64,000 nt of DNA from the NCBI RefSeq assembly GCF_048128805.1, contig NC_136005.1, forward strand, positions 16,340,260 through 16,404,259, written 5' to 3'. The translations under genes and the position numbers were made by a program. The notes beneath the pieces are model-generated. The model saw only the letters and a list, made by a program, of their open reading frames with translations. It was not told the DNA's origin and searched no databases. Origin of the DNA: Centroberyx gerrardi. Its lineage: Eukaryota > Chordata > Actinopteri > Beryciformes > Berycidae. Shown here in pieces: positions 36,645 through 48,700 of the stretch. Positions within the stretch are counted from its first letter, which is position 1; each line of letters opens with the position of its first letter.

Positions 36645-37430
36645 ATTCTGCATGTCATGACGGCATCTGATCTCCATGCTGCTGTACTATAAATGGAATC
36701 TCAGCCTAGGCACCAGTTTACTGTGCAGCTATTACTGAACTGCCTGTCATGCACCAGTCTGACTACTGCTGTAACTGCACATTATCCACTGTATCATAGG
36801 TGTAGACATGAAAATATTAAACAAAAAAAATGAGAACAAAATAACATACTGCATAATTAGACTTAAGAAGTCTGTTTAAAAAATGAAGAGAAAATGGTGA
36901 CGTCATCTCTGAAAAACATGACAGCTGACATCAAAGTAAAAATCACTATTATTAAATCACTATACTACTATTATTGACATTATCTTGACCACTTTACTTA
37001 CAAAACAGTAAGTACAATTTAGAGGATTTCATTCATGTTCAGTACTGAGCAATGAACATAAGGAAAAATTGTATTTTGAAATGAGACCTTTTAATAATTC
37101 TCTCCAAGCTTTATTTCCTACAACATGCAGCTGTAATTGTAGGATCTATATTCTTCTGTGTGCCGTCCTCTCTGTCTTGCAACATTCAACACAGAGAGAA
37201 ATGATCAATGGGAAAATAGGCAGCGGGTAAGTCTCTGAGAGGCAGTAGTAGGAGTGCTGATGGTGAATTGTCAGTGGAAGAGGGTTTTTAGTTAGGGCAG
37301 GACTATGAGAGACTAGGCTTCTGTAAAACACTCTCCCTGGAGCATGGTTGCTATGCTCCAGGGAGAACGACTCCAGAATAGTTACCATAGCAATAGCAAC
37401 CAAAAATCTCTCTCTGTCTCTCTCTCTCTT

Positions 37431-37486
<56 letters not shown>

Positions 37487-38873
37487 ACATGCAATGCACA
37501 CAAATGCATAGACACATTAACATTTGCAAACATGAGCATAAAAAACAGATGTGCATTGTCTCCCTCTTGCTTTGTACGTCTTGTTTCCCTCCCACAGCGG
37601 ACTTCCCATCCCCCTTCTCTCCATCCCATGACTCCTAGAAAAAGGGAACTCTTATCATGCGCACCTCTGCACAGGGTTTCTTAAGAGGGGCAGCAGGCAG
37701 GCAGGGAGGCACGTGAGCGCACTTTGGCCAGGGTGGCTTGTGGCCATCCAGTTTCCCACTTGGCCACTCAAGATTAGAGGCCAGTATAAATGGAATTGGT
37801 ATTTATAAGCATGTCTGTTGCCTGCAGAATGTGAAAACCTTTTACATGTGAATCTATTTTAGTGTTGCAAGAGTCCACCAGATTGTCTAATTCATTCACA
37901 AAACATGATCAGTCCAAATGAGGGCACTTGATAGAAAGATCTTTTTCTTTTGTCTGCTCAATCAAATCAAAAAACATTTCAACATTTTCAAAGTTTTGGT
38001 ATTCATAGTATTCTGTTCCATCAGTACACGGCCATCTTGGTAGGAAAATAACAGGTGACTGTAATTAATTAAGATTATAATCAAATGACAGTAACAGCCA
38101 ATGAGATATGAGTATGGTAAAGCACCATATTGGTAAGAAATGCATGTGACATCATGGGAATACTACGAATACTTATATTGGAGAATATTTTGCAAAGTTA
38201 ACTGTAACATTCAAATTCAGTGTATTAAAAATGTTTGCTGATGAAGATTTCTGTCAGGGAGTCTGACTGACCTATTTTAAGTTCCAGATGAAGTTGGTCG
38301 GTCTTGGAGTTGAAAGGTCGTGAGAGGTCAAGCCACATCTGGAAAGTCTGTCCCCGGCGGATGATGAGGTCATTGCCGTGGTAAAGATCTGTGTGATGCT
38401 CCTTGCGGTTCTGCCCCGATTTGTTTTTCATCAGGTCTACCGATCGCACTTTCAGAAGGAGTTCTGCGAAAACAGATGCATGTACATGAGAGAAGGAAAT
38501 CTATGGGTGACACTATAAGGGGGTCAAGGGTGTCATTATTTTGTTTGACGGATGATACGATCGTGAGCTTTCAAAAGCGCCAGTTACCGTCAAGCTCTGC
38601 ATCACCATTCACAGGCTTCTCGCCGTTCACCCCTTCATCCTTGTCCACCTCGTCGATCCCGGTGACCACCGTGTCTGTAACGTCGTCGTCGTTTGGCCTG
38701 GGACAGCAGCAAGGGCAGACCTTACGCAGCCAGCGGCGACACGCCCCTTGCTCAGCATCCTCTGCTTCTAGTTCTTCCTTTTCTTCCTCTGTGTCCTCCT
38801 CCCATCCAAGAGTGACAGCTGGGAACCGGCCGACTGCAGATCTGTTTCTGATTGACCGTGTTTCTACAGGCAT
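31997..38873 (-). CDS. tgm1: Transglutaminase 1 (membrane-anchored, keratinocyte type), 13 coding exons, 790 aa
   Basis: Exons in coding order: 38873-38588, 38463-38272, 36280-36029, 35363-35227, 35107-35000, 34866-34689, 34570-34432, 34322-34130, 33953-33800, 33685-33401, 32676-32516, 32416-32280, 32147-31997. The frame closes at 790 residues (human TGM1: 817). The enzyme makes gamma-glutamyl-epsilon-lysine cross-links and needs calcium. The N-terminal extension carries [15 protein letters not shown], the palmitoylated cysteine cluster that marks TGM1 among paralogues. Catalytic triad: Cys375 in YGQCWVF, His434 in NFHVWN, Asp457 in VDATPQE, each two residues short of the human numbers. The Ca-binding and two C-terminal beta-barrel domains follow ([24 protein letters not shown]). 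Linker before the core is acidic and shorter than in human. It lies head-to-tail with rabggta, as in human. The ATG is the second base onward of its exon, so exon 1 is noncoding. Confidence 0.96.
32791..32832 (+). repeat. (CT)n(CA)n microsatellite in a tgm1 intron
   Basis: Six CT units run into about 15 CA units between the tgm1 exons at 32516-32676 and 33401-33685. Confidence 0.9.
36599..36642 (+). repeat. (CA)n microsatellite in a tgm1 intron
   Basis: CA units with one TCTC interruption. Confidence 0.9.
37407..37489 (+). repeat. (CT)n(CA)n compound microsatellite in a tgm1 intron
   Basis: About 60 bases of slightly interrupted CT followed by 13-14 CA units. The frames open on both strands here are microsatellite translations. 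Confidence 0.9.
38010..38160 (+). repeat. Dispersed repeat, copy 1 of 2 in window
   Basis: GGCCATCTTGG, AGGAAAA and AAATGCATGTGACATCATGG followed by GAATACTA recur in order at about 59030-59135 in an intron of the Ig receptor gene, there with a shorter middle. Family not recognised. Confidence 0.65.
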
Positions 38874-40725
38874 CCTGAGAAAAAGAAAAAGAAAATGGGT
38901 ATGGTAAAATAAGTTAATAAGACCTCTGCCATCAGGCTCTTGCTATAGACCCACCAGGATTAAGAGTAACAGGTTTAAGCATTCATTCATACCCTCCGCA
39001 ATTACCCTGTTGAACTCTAAATATGATGATGCTGGACTCTGAAAGCTGGTCTGGGGTGTGTATTTGTTTTTTTTTAATAGTTTTTAATTAGTCTTAAATA
39101 TTTTTCAATTCAGGGAAGTGCAATAGACTAATGTATATTATGTCATGAGTGCATGCTTGCTGTTGTTTTAATACCTGACTTTTCTCTGTGAGACAATAAG
39201 GATAAACTTTGAAGAGCTAGATTACAATAACTCCTAATATGAAAATGATAATCTAATCTGACAATCATTTAAGTTTCTTTCTCCATCCACTGTGCAAGAA
39301 AGTTGTATTGTACCTATAGATTAGAGGAGTACATTATTCCAAATTATACTATGGAACATTCATAACAAACAGCTAGCTAGCAAAGGTATTTACATTAATA
39401 TCCCTACTCTACTTTTAATAGAAGCTGAATTTTGGTTATTGGTTATTGGCTACTAGGTGTCAACACTCTACTAAACAGCCAGGTAGCAAAGCCAAATGCC
39501 ATAGCTAAAATACACATTTTTATGATACAACCTACTAGAAAGAGGAACTGATCTTTTGTTTGCATTCAGAATAAAAAACTGTTATGAGTAGAAATATTCA
39601 TTTGATCATCCAACACTGCCTGCTGCTGAACAGATTAAACTGGTCACAGTAGGATCAGATCAGCCTAGATTTGTGAACATAAACAAGTCTGCCTCTTGGC
39701 GTGAAATAGAAAAACTAAACTATTAACTCTGTGTTGCCATCAACACACATCTGGAGCTGCTCTACTGACGATGAATTAGAGTCTGATTTCTGAGTGTTGT
39801 GACAGTATCCAGGTTGATTTTCTGGGGAGATGAGCACACTCCACCCGTTTTGCTATGATGAAATAAACTTAATTTGAGTGTAAAAGCTCAAACAAATACT
39901 TGATCAATTTAAAAAAAACCTTTTGCCACCTCATGACACCAAAGATTAGAATCTTGATTCTGCGGTTTGTAGCATGTTTATTTCACATGTTCACAAATCC
40001 CGGGTGAAGTGTCCAAGAATCAAAGAACAACATTTAGGAATTCTGCTGGATTTTAACTATAAGATGCTTCAAATTCACATCTTCACACCCATGCACGACT
40101 GGTAGTTTTCTTGTCCTCTCTTCTTCAATTCTCCTTTATTCACCCCAATTGTAAGGACCTTTGTAGAGACCTCTCCAGTAACTGCTATGGTCCCCCTGAA
40201 AGCCTTTCCCACACTTTCTGCATTCCTCGGCCTCAGTGACAGTAACATGGTGCCATAACAGGCTCTGATGAAGCAATACCAACACAGGGCACAATGGACT
40301 CTTTCCTTATTCATATGCCAATGAAGATACTCAAGAAAGAAGTTGAGACAGTGAATATAAGTCGCAGACACGATGGAAGGTAAGTGAACGTCTCCACCCA
40401 GCTCAGGCGAGGCTCATAAAACAGAAAAAAATCCAATATCGAAACAATTTGACTATAAGGACGCATAAGTACATAAGATGACACTTGATATACTTTTGAA
40501 TGATGAACTGGACATGAACTTGAAAACTATGAAGTCTCGATGGGACGCCAAAATTGAACAAAGGGCGAGCCCATACAAACTGTTTGTAAGTGAAAATGGA
40601 ATCCACCTCAGCCTCAGTGCCAAAAATATAAGGAGGGTCGAGGAGAAAGACTGCATGGAATGGGAATGTGCTCCACATGGCAGGGATTACAGTCTGCTTG
40701 CAGTGTATCTTGGCCCAGAAACAGG

Positions 40726-40767
<42 letters not shown>

Positions 40768-41973
40768 GTCAATACACTTCTTCCTTGCTGCATCTGACAA
40801 TCTGTTAAATGACACAGATATTTGCACAATCTACTCGCCTGAACCGCAGAGAGAGTGGCACTGTGTGACACGGAGTGAAAGTTGAGATGTCCGACAACTG
40901 AACCCAGTATGATTGATGAAATTCTCACTTAATCCACCTCATCTGCTCTGCTGCGTCAAAACTACTCAGACCAGACTTTCTCAGACTCCCTACTGGACTG
41001 CTGGACTGCGTTGCTCCTTTCTGGCTGTGTGCATCCAACATCTGATCTCACAGCAACATGTACAAGTGAATTGGTCATGTTTACAGATTTGGCAAGCTCG
41101 GTGTCTTCAAGGTCACCAATCAATTCAAATCAAATGGGGGCTAGCTTTACTCACATTACGTTAGCAACAGATATGTCACACGCATGTGCTACTCATCAAA
41201 GTAGAATATTTTCCTTGAGGAGGGTGGTGATCCAGTAAACATCTCTCATCTACACCCATGACCCGTTGCCTTGGGGCCACGGTGCTCAAGCCAAAAAAAC
41301 AGAATTAAAGCATTCACTGTGTTCAGTTTCAACACACAAGCACTGAGTTTAAAACTCTGAGCCAAATAAGTTTAAATGTTTTTCCCTTTGCGCCTACAAG
41401 CATTTAGCTTGGGCATTTGACTTGTCTCTTTAGCAGATAACTGTAACACACTGTTGAAGTCAGTTTGGAATATATTGTGTGAGTGTGAGTAGTCTGCATT
41501 GACCGGAGCATACACCTGACTAGACATTACTACAGAGATTTGGCTGCTGTTGATAATGTTCTATTGTCTCCATAATTGTGATTTAAGTGTGTAAAGGAAG
41601 AAAATAGGCTATATCAAATTTTAAAACATTGTCTCACAGACTTATTGATGCCATAAGTGGTACCCTGTGAAACTTCATTAACATAATGTTGGCATGGCAA
41701 TATGAAGTCAATTAACATCTTTCTTATAGGGCAACATCCCCTTTTCCTATGAATTTATGGTCACACAAAAAAAGGAATCTGATTATACACTTTTAAGAAT
41801 ACAGGTTCAAGTACATTTGGATGTTAATTGAGTTAAAAACTGTCTACAGCATTTAAAGTTATAAATTATAACCACCCTCATCAAATTGGTGAGATGAGAT
41901 CATTAACACTGTCATTGGCTACAGACCAAGCTACACGTGAAACAAATAAAAAATAATAAAAATTCACACTCAC
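38874..41973. other. tgm1 intron 1
   Basis: Between the first coding exon and the proposed noncoding exon. It holds a (CA)n run at 40729-40766 and otherwise unremarkable AT-rich sequence. The frames at 40075-40928 show no domain and partly read the microsatellite. Confidence 0.5.
40729..40766 (+). repeat. (CA)n microsatellite in tgm1 intron 1
   Basis: About 19 CA units. Confidence 0.95.
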
Positions 41974-42086
41974 TCAGTTCAGCAACAGTAGATGTGATAA
42001 TGCAGTGAAGGAATGATAATCTTCGTCAGTTGTCCTCGCGTGGTGTTTAAGTGTTTGACAAATACAAGTTCAGACCTCCTTTTAAA
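41974..42086 (-). promoter_or_regulatory. tgm1: Probable tgm1 promoter and noncoding exon 1
   Basis: On the minus strand a TATA-like TTTAAAAGG at 42086-42078 is followed about 30 bases later by a candidate start region near 42050. A good donor, CTGAGTGAGTGTG, with GT at 41973-41972, would end a noncoding exon of about 80 bases. The first coding exon of tgm1 begins with a G immediately before the ATG, so an upstream noncoding exon is required, as in human TGM1. A second TATA-like motif (TTATAAAC) lies at about 42140-42133. Confidence 0.5.
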
Positions 42087-45000
42087 CTTGAAGACTGTGG
42101 CACGCCTTCCTCGGTCTAATGCGTCACAGCAGGTTTATAACGCGTTACAGTAACGCCAGTACTTTTCATAGGAACGACAGTGTGAAAAGTGGGTAGTTAT
42201 CACCCCCTCTTAATATCAAATTGAAGTTGAATTATGCAGAAAGTTTGGTTCGTTTTGAAGGTGAAATTAGTCGCCGTCCTCTCACAATAGAAGAGAAATG
42301 GCAGAAAAGTTCGCTTACTCCAGGTGGAAATAGTCACACTACTTCGATTTTATCAAGCAAAACACTAGATACGCTAATTGGTTTCTCTGGTCATTCACAG
42401 GAGAGGCAAAATTATCTTGAGTTATCCCCACTTTTGAAGGTGGGGTGCAACCGCGAGTTTTGGGGCTGTAACAGAAAAGTGGTGTAACGACAAGTGTACG
42501 AATTACTGAGCCCACGAAGTAGGTGGTGCGTATGCTAATTATTTTACTTTGGAAATGACTGTCGAGTAATGAGTAATTATTTTTTTGCACAATTTTACGC
42601 CTACTGTGTCCCATCCTTAATACATAGGTAAGACAGACTTACCTGACAGTGCTCACTTCCCACTGTCGCAGCCCAAAAGTGAACAGAGTCAGTGAGAAAT
42701 ACAAGCACAAAGCCTTGCAGACTTTGATTGATGTTTAGATTATACAGCAGTGTGACAGAAACATCTGAATTATCTACACAGACTGGTTAAGTTGCTTCGA
42801 GTCTGAGCAGCAACTGTGAGAGGTTGTAACAATCAGCCTGATCCTGTGATACAATTCAAAGGGATATTGTACAAATATCAAGTAGGGCTATAGGAATATT
42901 ATTGGGATATTTCACTGATACCGTAGGAGATTAAAAGGCCGTTAAGTAGGCCTACAGTAAGGTCACCATAAACTCATTGAGTAGGCTACCAGAAACGCAC
43001 CATAAGTCCCTATTTGGATATTATAGTCTAGTGATTTTTTGTCAGGGAGAGTCTAGATAAAGATGTATCTGTATAATTAAGGCCAATTAGTGCGTTAGGC
43101 CTATCTACAGAAACAGGTTCAGTTGGACACCAGAGGCAGTTTTCTTTCTGTTGAAATTCGTTTTGTGTTGTATTCACCTTTAGGCTATAATAGAGCTGAG
43201 AAGTGTGGTTTCTTACAAAATCACTTTCATTTCAATTAATTTCTTTTGGTTAGATGATTTTGACTTGAGGTAGACTATGTGTCAGAAAAGGTGGATTCTG
43301 TGTGCCACATTTTATTTGTAAAGCAAAAAAACATCAACTTTCTTTGTATGTATGATTCTTTTTAGGGTATGAGCAATTTTCCCAAAATGGTTCAGAGTGC
43401 GACTAGTCCCCCAGAAACTTATTTTAGAAAACAATCAAGTGTTCAGATGATATTTATTAAGAACTCTACAGTCTATTTAAGTCCAAGAATTAATTGAGAT
43501 AAATTAATTAATTAAATAAATACAAAATCAGTTTTTATATGCTATTTTCTAGTATCTTGGACATTCAGCATGATTTGGGGAGAAAGAAAGAAAGAAATTT
43601 GGTTTAGCCTATATGAAGAAGTACTTGGACCAGTAGTCTACGTGATACGCAGGTATACGCCGTATACCCACTAAGAAAGCTCCAGGATTTCCGTATACCC
43701 ACTTAAAAATGCGCCAGGATACGTAACAGTATAGTTTTGTGACAGAACTTTCACTTCAGTGATTTTGTTTCGTAAATACCGGGTAGAGTGTAACTGCAAT
43801 AAAATAAGTTTTGCAGGGGAAGGCATCTCCTCCATTCACACTTCCATTCATTAAACTAGTGCAGTGCCCGTTCACCCCGCTGCCGCACAGAGCGCTGTTC
43901 GCTTGTTTAGTCAAAGTTTATTAATATTGAACGTGTCGCGTGTCCAAATTGCACCAAATCCGACACTGCACGTCCTTGGGTCCCCAGCAATACACCCGCC
44001 AAGTGTGAAGTAGATCGGACGAACGGTTCTCGAGATATGCGAAGGACACACATACAGACAGACAGACAGACAGACAGACAGATTCCTTGCTCCTGTGCGC
44101 TCTGTCTGTGTCACGAAGCGCGGAACGTGGTGGCTTCCCATGTAGGAGGGGCTTTGAGTTTGGCCGTGGCCCGTGACCTGGACCTGACGTCACCTACCAA
44201 CGAACACAGTTGCTTGATGGTCATTTCCCCGGCTCGACAGTTAACATTATACAGGGTTGCTGTTTCTTGACTTAATCCAAGAGGTTAGGTGGTGTAGAAA
44301 TGGAGGACATTTGTTTTAAATTACTTTTTTTTTTCTGGGGCCAGACCCACCCCCCAGACCCCCCCCGGCCAATTATATATCGCCCCCCCTGGAAACAAAT
44401 CTCTGAGTACCCACTACAATAAACTAGACTACACTACAAGATAAGTAGCAGAAACAGAAAAACTGGTCGATTGGCTTCACAAGCACATTGCATCATCTAT
44501 TCAGCAACCCTGAATTTTTCAGATGTCATGGAACAGTTACTGGGAGTTCTTGTTGACAGACACCTGTTGCTCATGTACTGCACTGTTACAGCTGAGCTGT
44601 CTCACTCATAAGAAGCACAATCATACAGCATTTACTTTAATAGTTTTCTTACTATGGCCACAAAATAAAAAAAGGTGTTTTACTTCATTGTCATTATTAC
44701 CACCACCATCTCCCCTCAGGTTGCTTAGGGACATTCCCACAGTATAATTTGGCATCAGGTCCAAAAACAACAAACAGCATATGAGCAATAAAAAGCGTTA
44801 CCAAAGGTGCCAAACATGAAACAGGCAGTGACACTCCCAAATGACAAAGTGTTCAACTCCAGGTTTTCTTTGGAACCCCTTTCAAAATGCCTTGACGTCA
44901 AAGTAAAGCAGGCGTCAACAGCTGTTGCAAAATCAGATTTAACTCACAAAACGACAATGACAATGTTGTAACTGAAGACAAATCTAATTCAGACGACACA

Positions 45001-45781
45001 CCCTTAGTGGTGCTGGCACACCTATTGAGCCACCTGGTGAATAGGTTATGATATATTTGTCTAATTTCAGGAAAAGCCTGTACCTCTGATGTTCCCATGT
45101 CGTCGACCACAGAAAACCACACAGGAGGCTTGTTGGAAGGCAGTGACACCATGTGTGCTGTTTTATTGGTGGATCAGTGACTTACTGTGCAACACTATAG
45201 TGTCATATTTTAAATGTTTTACACCTTTCAAAAAATATGTATAAGAACTATGCAACGCTCCGATCATCAGCTTTTGTTAATAAGTCTCAGCTTTTCTCCA
45301 AATTTAACCGTGACATTCGACTTTCAAAGCTTGCTAGAAGCAATAAGCCAATCCATGTACAGTCGATTTACTGCATTATCAGTGTTACAGCATGCATTTG
45401 GGTGTGTTGTGTTGAGCACCACATCCGTACGCACACACAATTGAACAAACCGATGCAACAGAGAGTAATACACACTTGCAAATGCACAGGTATGCAGACA
45501 GACACATTATACATACACACACACACACACACACTCACACACATCTAGACTTTCTGTGAAGGTGTTTCAGTGAGGTCTTTGACATTATGCTTCAATGCAT
45601 CAAGCATTCAAATCTTTCGGGCCGGTGCGATTCAGATTCTCCCAAACAAGTGGAATAAACAGTGGTATAGTCACAAGACACTTGGAAAACACCCACTTGC
45701 TTTTCAAGAACATACATGCCCAGAAACGGGGACATAAGAACAAACAAATGACGATGGCAGTGATTCCTGCCCTGCGTCTGA
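42087..45781. other. Intergenic DNA between tgm1 promoter and rabggta 3' end
   Basis: Contains the repeat block listed at 43600-44110, short CA runs near 45515, and a G/C-rich patch at 44330-44395 (CCCACCCCCCAGACCCCCCC). The frame at 42221-42487 has no recognisable domain, acceptor or donor arrangement that I can support. The last part should hold the rabggta 3' UTR. Confidence 0.5.
43600..44110. repeat. Dispersed repeat block with (CAGA)n tail
   Basis: ACGCAGGTATACGCCGTATA is followed by a second, similar GTATACCCACT unit. From about 43920 a different repeat reads GCACGTCCTTGGGTCCCCAG, GTGAAGTAGATCGGACGAAC, GGTTCTCGAGATATGC and ends in (CAGA)n at 44055-44082. Both recur widely in teleost DNA; the second ends like a LINE-derived 3' tail with a simple repeat. 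The frames at 43911-44270 fall in it. Confidence 0.55.
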
Positions 45782-48700
45782 TCAGAGCAGGAGGTCGGTG
45801 ACTGACGGCAGCAGCTCGGCTAACTCCGCCTGGATGTTGGCAGTCTGGGTGACGGGGTTGCCACGGAGATCAAGGCGTTTCAGCTTGGGGCAGGAGGCCA
45901 GAGGTTGAAGGTCTGCCAGCTTGGATATTTCTGTGCATTCAGGTTAATGAAAATCTGTACTAATGGTCGGTAACATTAGTATCAATGAACAAAAAAGAAA
46001 CTGCACATATCCTCATAGTGTTCCTAACACTGATGCAGACGATAAAATGAAAAATTAGACATTCATTTATTTTTCTATCTCTAAAATTGGAAGACTTGGA
46101 TACAAACAGGTGTATGTAAGTACGTTCAGGTCGTATACACACTGAAATGTCATTCAGTGTCTTAACCTGCAAAGATAATTAATTCCTGTCGGGCGAATCA
46201 ACTGAGCTAATGTGGGTTAGTGAAGCGTGAAGGGGAAGCGGTCTACAGCGGGTAAACGTTGTTTGTCTCTCTCTCCCTTCTCATTGATGCTGGTGTTTGT
46301 GAGTTGAAGAGTCTGTTGTCGCCGCTGCAATTTCTCAACTCTGTAAACACAACCCTTGTATTCGAGCACCTTTTATGTTACATCCAGGCTGGTAAAATGA
46401 GCCAAGGGGATGTGGCCCGACGCTCAGCAGCCACCGATTTTCACACCTAGCCAAGCAGAATTTGATGGGGGTCGTTTTGCGGCATCGACCCTTTCACACT
46501 GAATGGTGACCCACACATTTCCGAGTCACTAGTACACAGTGAAAGAGGTGTGAGAGGTGCTGACTGTTTCAGCCATTTAACCAATTCAATAACGCCAGAA
46601 TATTATAGGGCAAAAAATAAAGGGAAACCCACTGCTATTTTTTTTTTTTTTAAATAATAGCTTAGGACAGCCTGCTGCTAGACGCTGCTATTGCATCCCC
46701 CCTGTCAAACCAGCTGAATCCCACACACTTGAGCCCTGTGACATCTGTGTCACATGACTAACACACACACAACCTCACTGAGTCAACAAACTAAAGAATA
46801 TGAATCTTTGATTTAAGGATACTGTTATTCTTTAAGATGACTTCCTCCAGTTTGGGAAGATGATGCACTCCTTCCAAGTTTTCTATGGAATTGTTATCAG
46901 CCTCCAAGACCTGGAAGTGTGAAGCAGTCATTTTAATCAGAACGTAATCAATATGTAAATATATATTTCCTATGGTAATCTACCAACCGGGCTGAAGGAC
47001 AAACAAAATAAGAAATGAAAGACATTCCTTGTATAACAGATAATTGGATTGGAATTGCAGCTTTATTACCTCCAGGCACTGCAGCATCGCAAACTGAGGA
47101 GGCAGCCGCTGCAGCTGATTGGAGGACAGATTAATATGGGTAACCAATAACAGCTGGTCCAGGTGGCATAAAGTGGTCAGGGTCTGTTGTGAAAGAAAGG
47201 GGCCAAAATCACTTTACATTAGACCTTTCCAATGGGCAAGATATTCCTACAGGATCTCATAACAAGTTAAAATAATGTAATTGTCAGAATAATTATGAAC
47301 CAACCTTGTCAGAGATACTGAAGACGCGTACTTCTGCATACTCCATTTTGAGAATGGTGTTTTCAATCATAAACTTACTGCACAGGTCACTGTAATAGGC
47401 AGAGCGCATGGAGTCCACCTCCTGAGGGAGAAAGCGGGACAGTTTACTCAGTGTCCTGTACCAGCACTATGTACCAGTATAATCTATCAGCTGGTACTCA
47501 CTTTGAGTGTTTGGAAATGAGCCAGGGTCTCTTTCTCGTATCCCAGGGGGTCTAGTGCCCTCATCAGGAGGATGATGGTCAGCAAACACCCTGCCAGAGG
47601 GAGGAGAGGATCAACAACAGGATCAGGGGAAGACTTCATTGTGATCTGTTTATATGCGTGTGGTTGCCCATTTGGCTCTGTAAAAAAACCGAGGAACCCT
47701 GTGGATGTAAGGAATATAAAAAGCACTTACACTTATTCAGCGGCTCCAGTTCTTGCAGCTGATTGCAAGATTGCAGCTCAGACTGTAACACTGAGGTCTT
47801 CTCCACTGACAGTTCACTCCTACAGAGAAAGGTCACACTCAATTCTTATTCCTCAAACAAACTACATGATACACAGTCATCGTGCAAACGCAGTACCTGA
47901 AAAGTTCCTGATCAGTAGCGGAGTCCCGACACCAACTCTCAGTTCGACCTGGGGAAGTTAAAGATGATTTTCAGTGAATGGAAACTCGAGGAAATGTAAA
48001 CGATACAGCCCCTAAGAGTACATGACATTTAAATCCCAGTGGATGCACAATATGCATCACCTGTGTACAGAGCACAGTCTCTGTGAGTGTGTTTTTCAGT
48101 CCAGTGCACAGTCAGATTATGTTCATTGGTGATGTCACTTATCGTCCCAGGAGGAAGATCGCAGATCTGAGCCCGAGTTAAGGTTCAAATATGGACAAAA
48201 CTCCAGATGTGCTTTAGTACAGAGAAATGTTTGCGATACTCTATTTATTCCTTAAGGAGAAATGCTATTTTTGCTTGATCCCTTCAGACCGTCAGATCAG
48301 CTACAGAACAGCACCCCGGGAGCTGGGAGGGATTCAGTGTCTTGCCAAAGGACACTTCAGCAGAGCGGATGCTTGCTAAAAAACATCTTAAAGCTGTTTG
48401 ACTGAAGTGCCTTCTGTGCCACTCTGTATTGCGAGGTTGAAGAAGCTAACAAAGAAATGATACACAGTACATTCCAGTCGTAGTGATAACATTAACATTG
48501 CATCAGTGCATTGATCGATGTTACAGTCTAATCTTTCTCCACCATGCTCTTCATTGTTACACACGCCATAGCGAGGTCTTATCAGCAGGTGGCATGTAAA
48601 GAATGATGTGAACAGAATGTTAAACCGGTATCCTGTACAGTCAGCAGCGTGCAGTGACAGTCAACATTAACGGGTGTGGTTATAACCTGGTGTAATACTG

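Noticed and set aside
42221-42487. Plus-strand frame of 88 codons near the tgm1 promoter
   Set aside because: Composition is gene-like, but I recognise no domain, and there is no matching exon on either side.
44037-44270. Plus-strand frame with a (Thr-Asp-Arg-Gln) repeat
   Set aside because: Translation of the (CAGA)n tail of a dispersed repeat.
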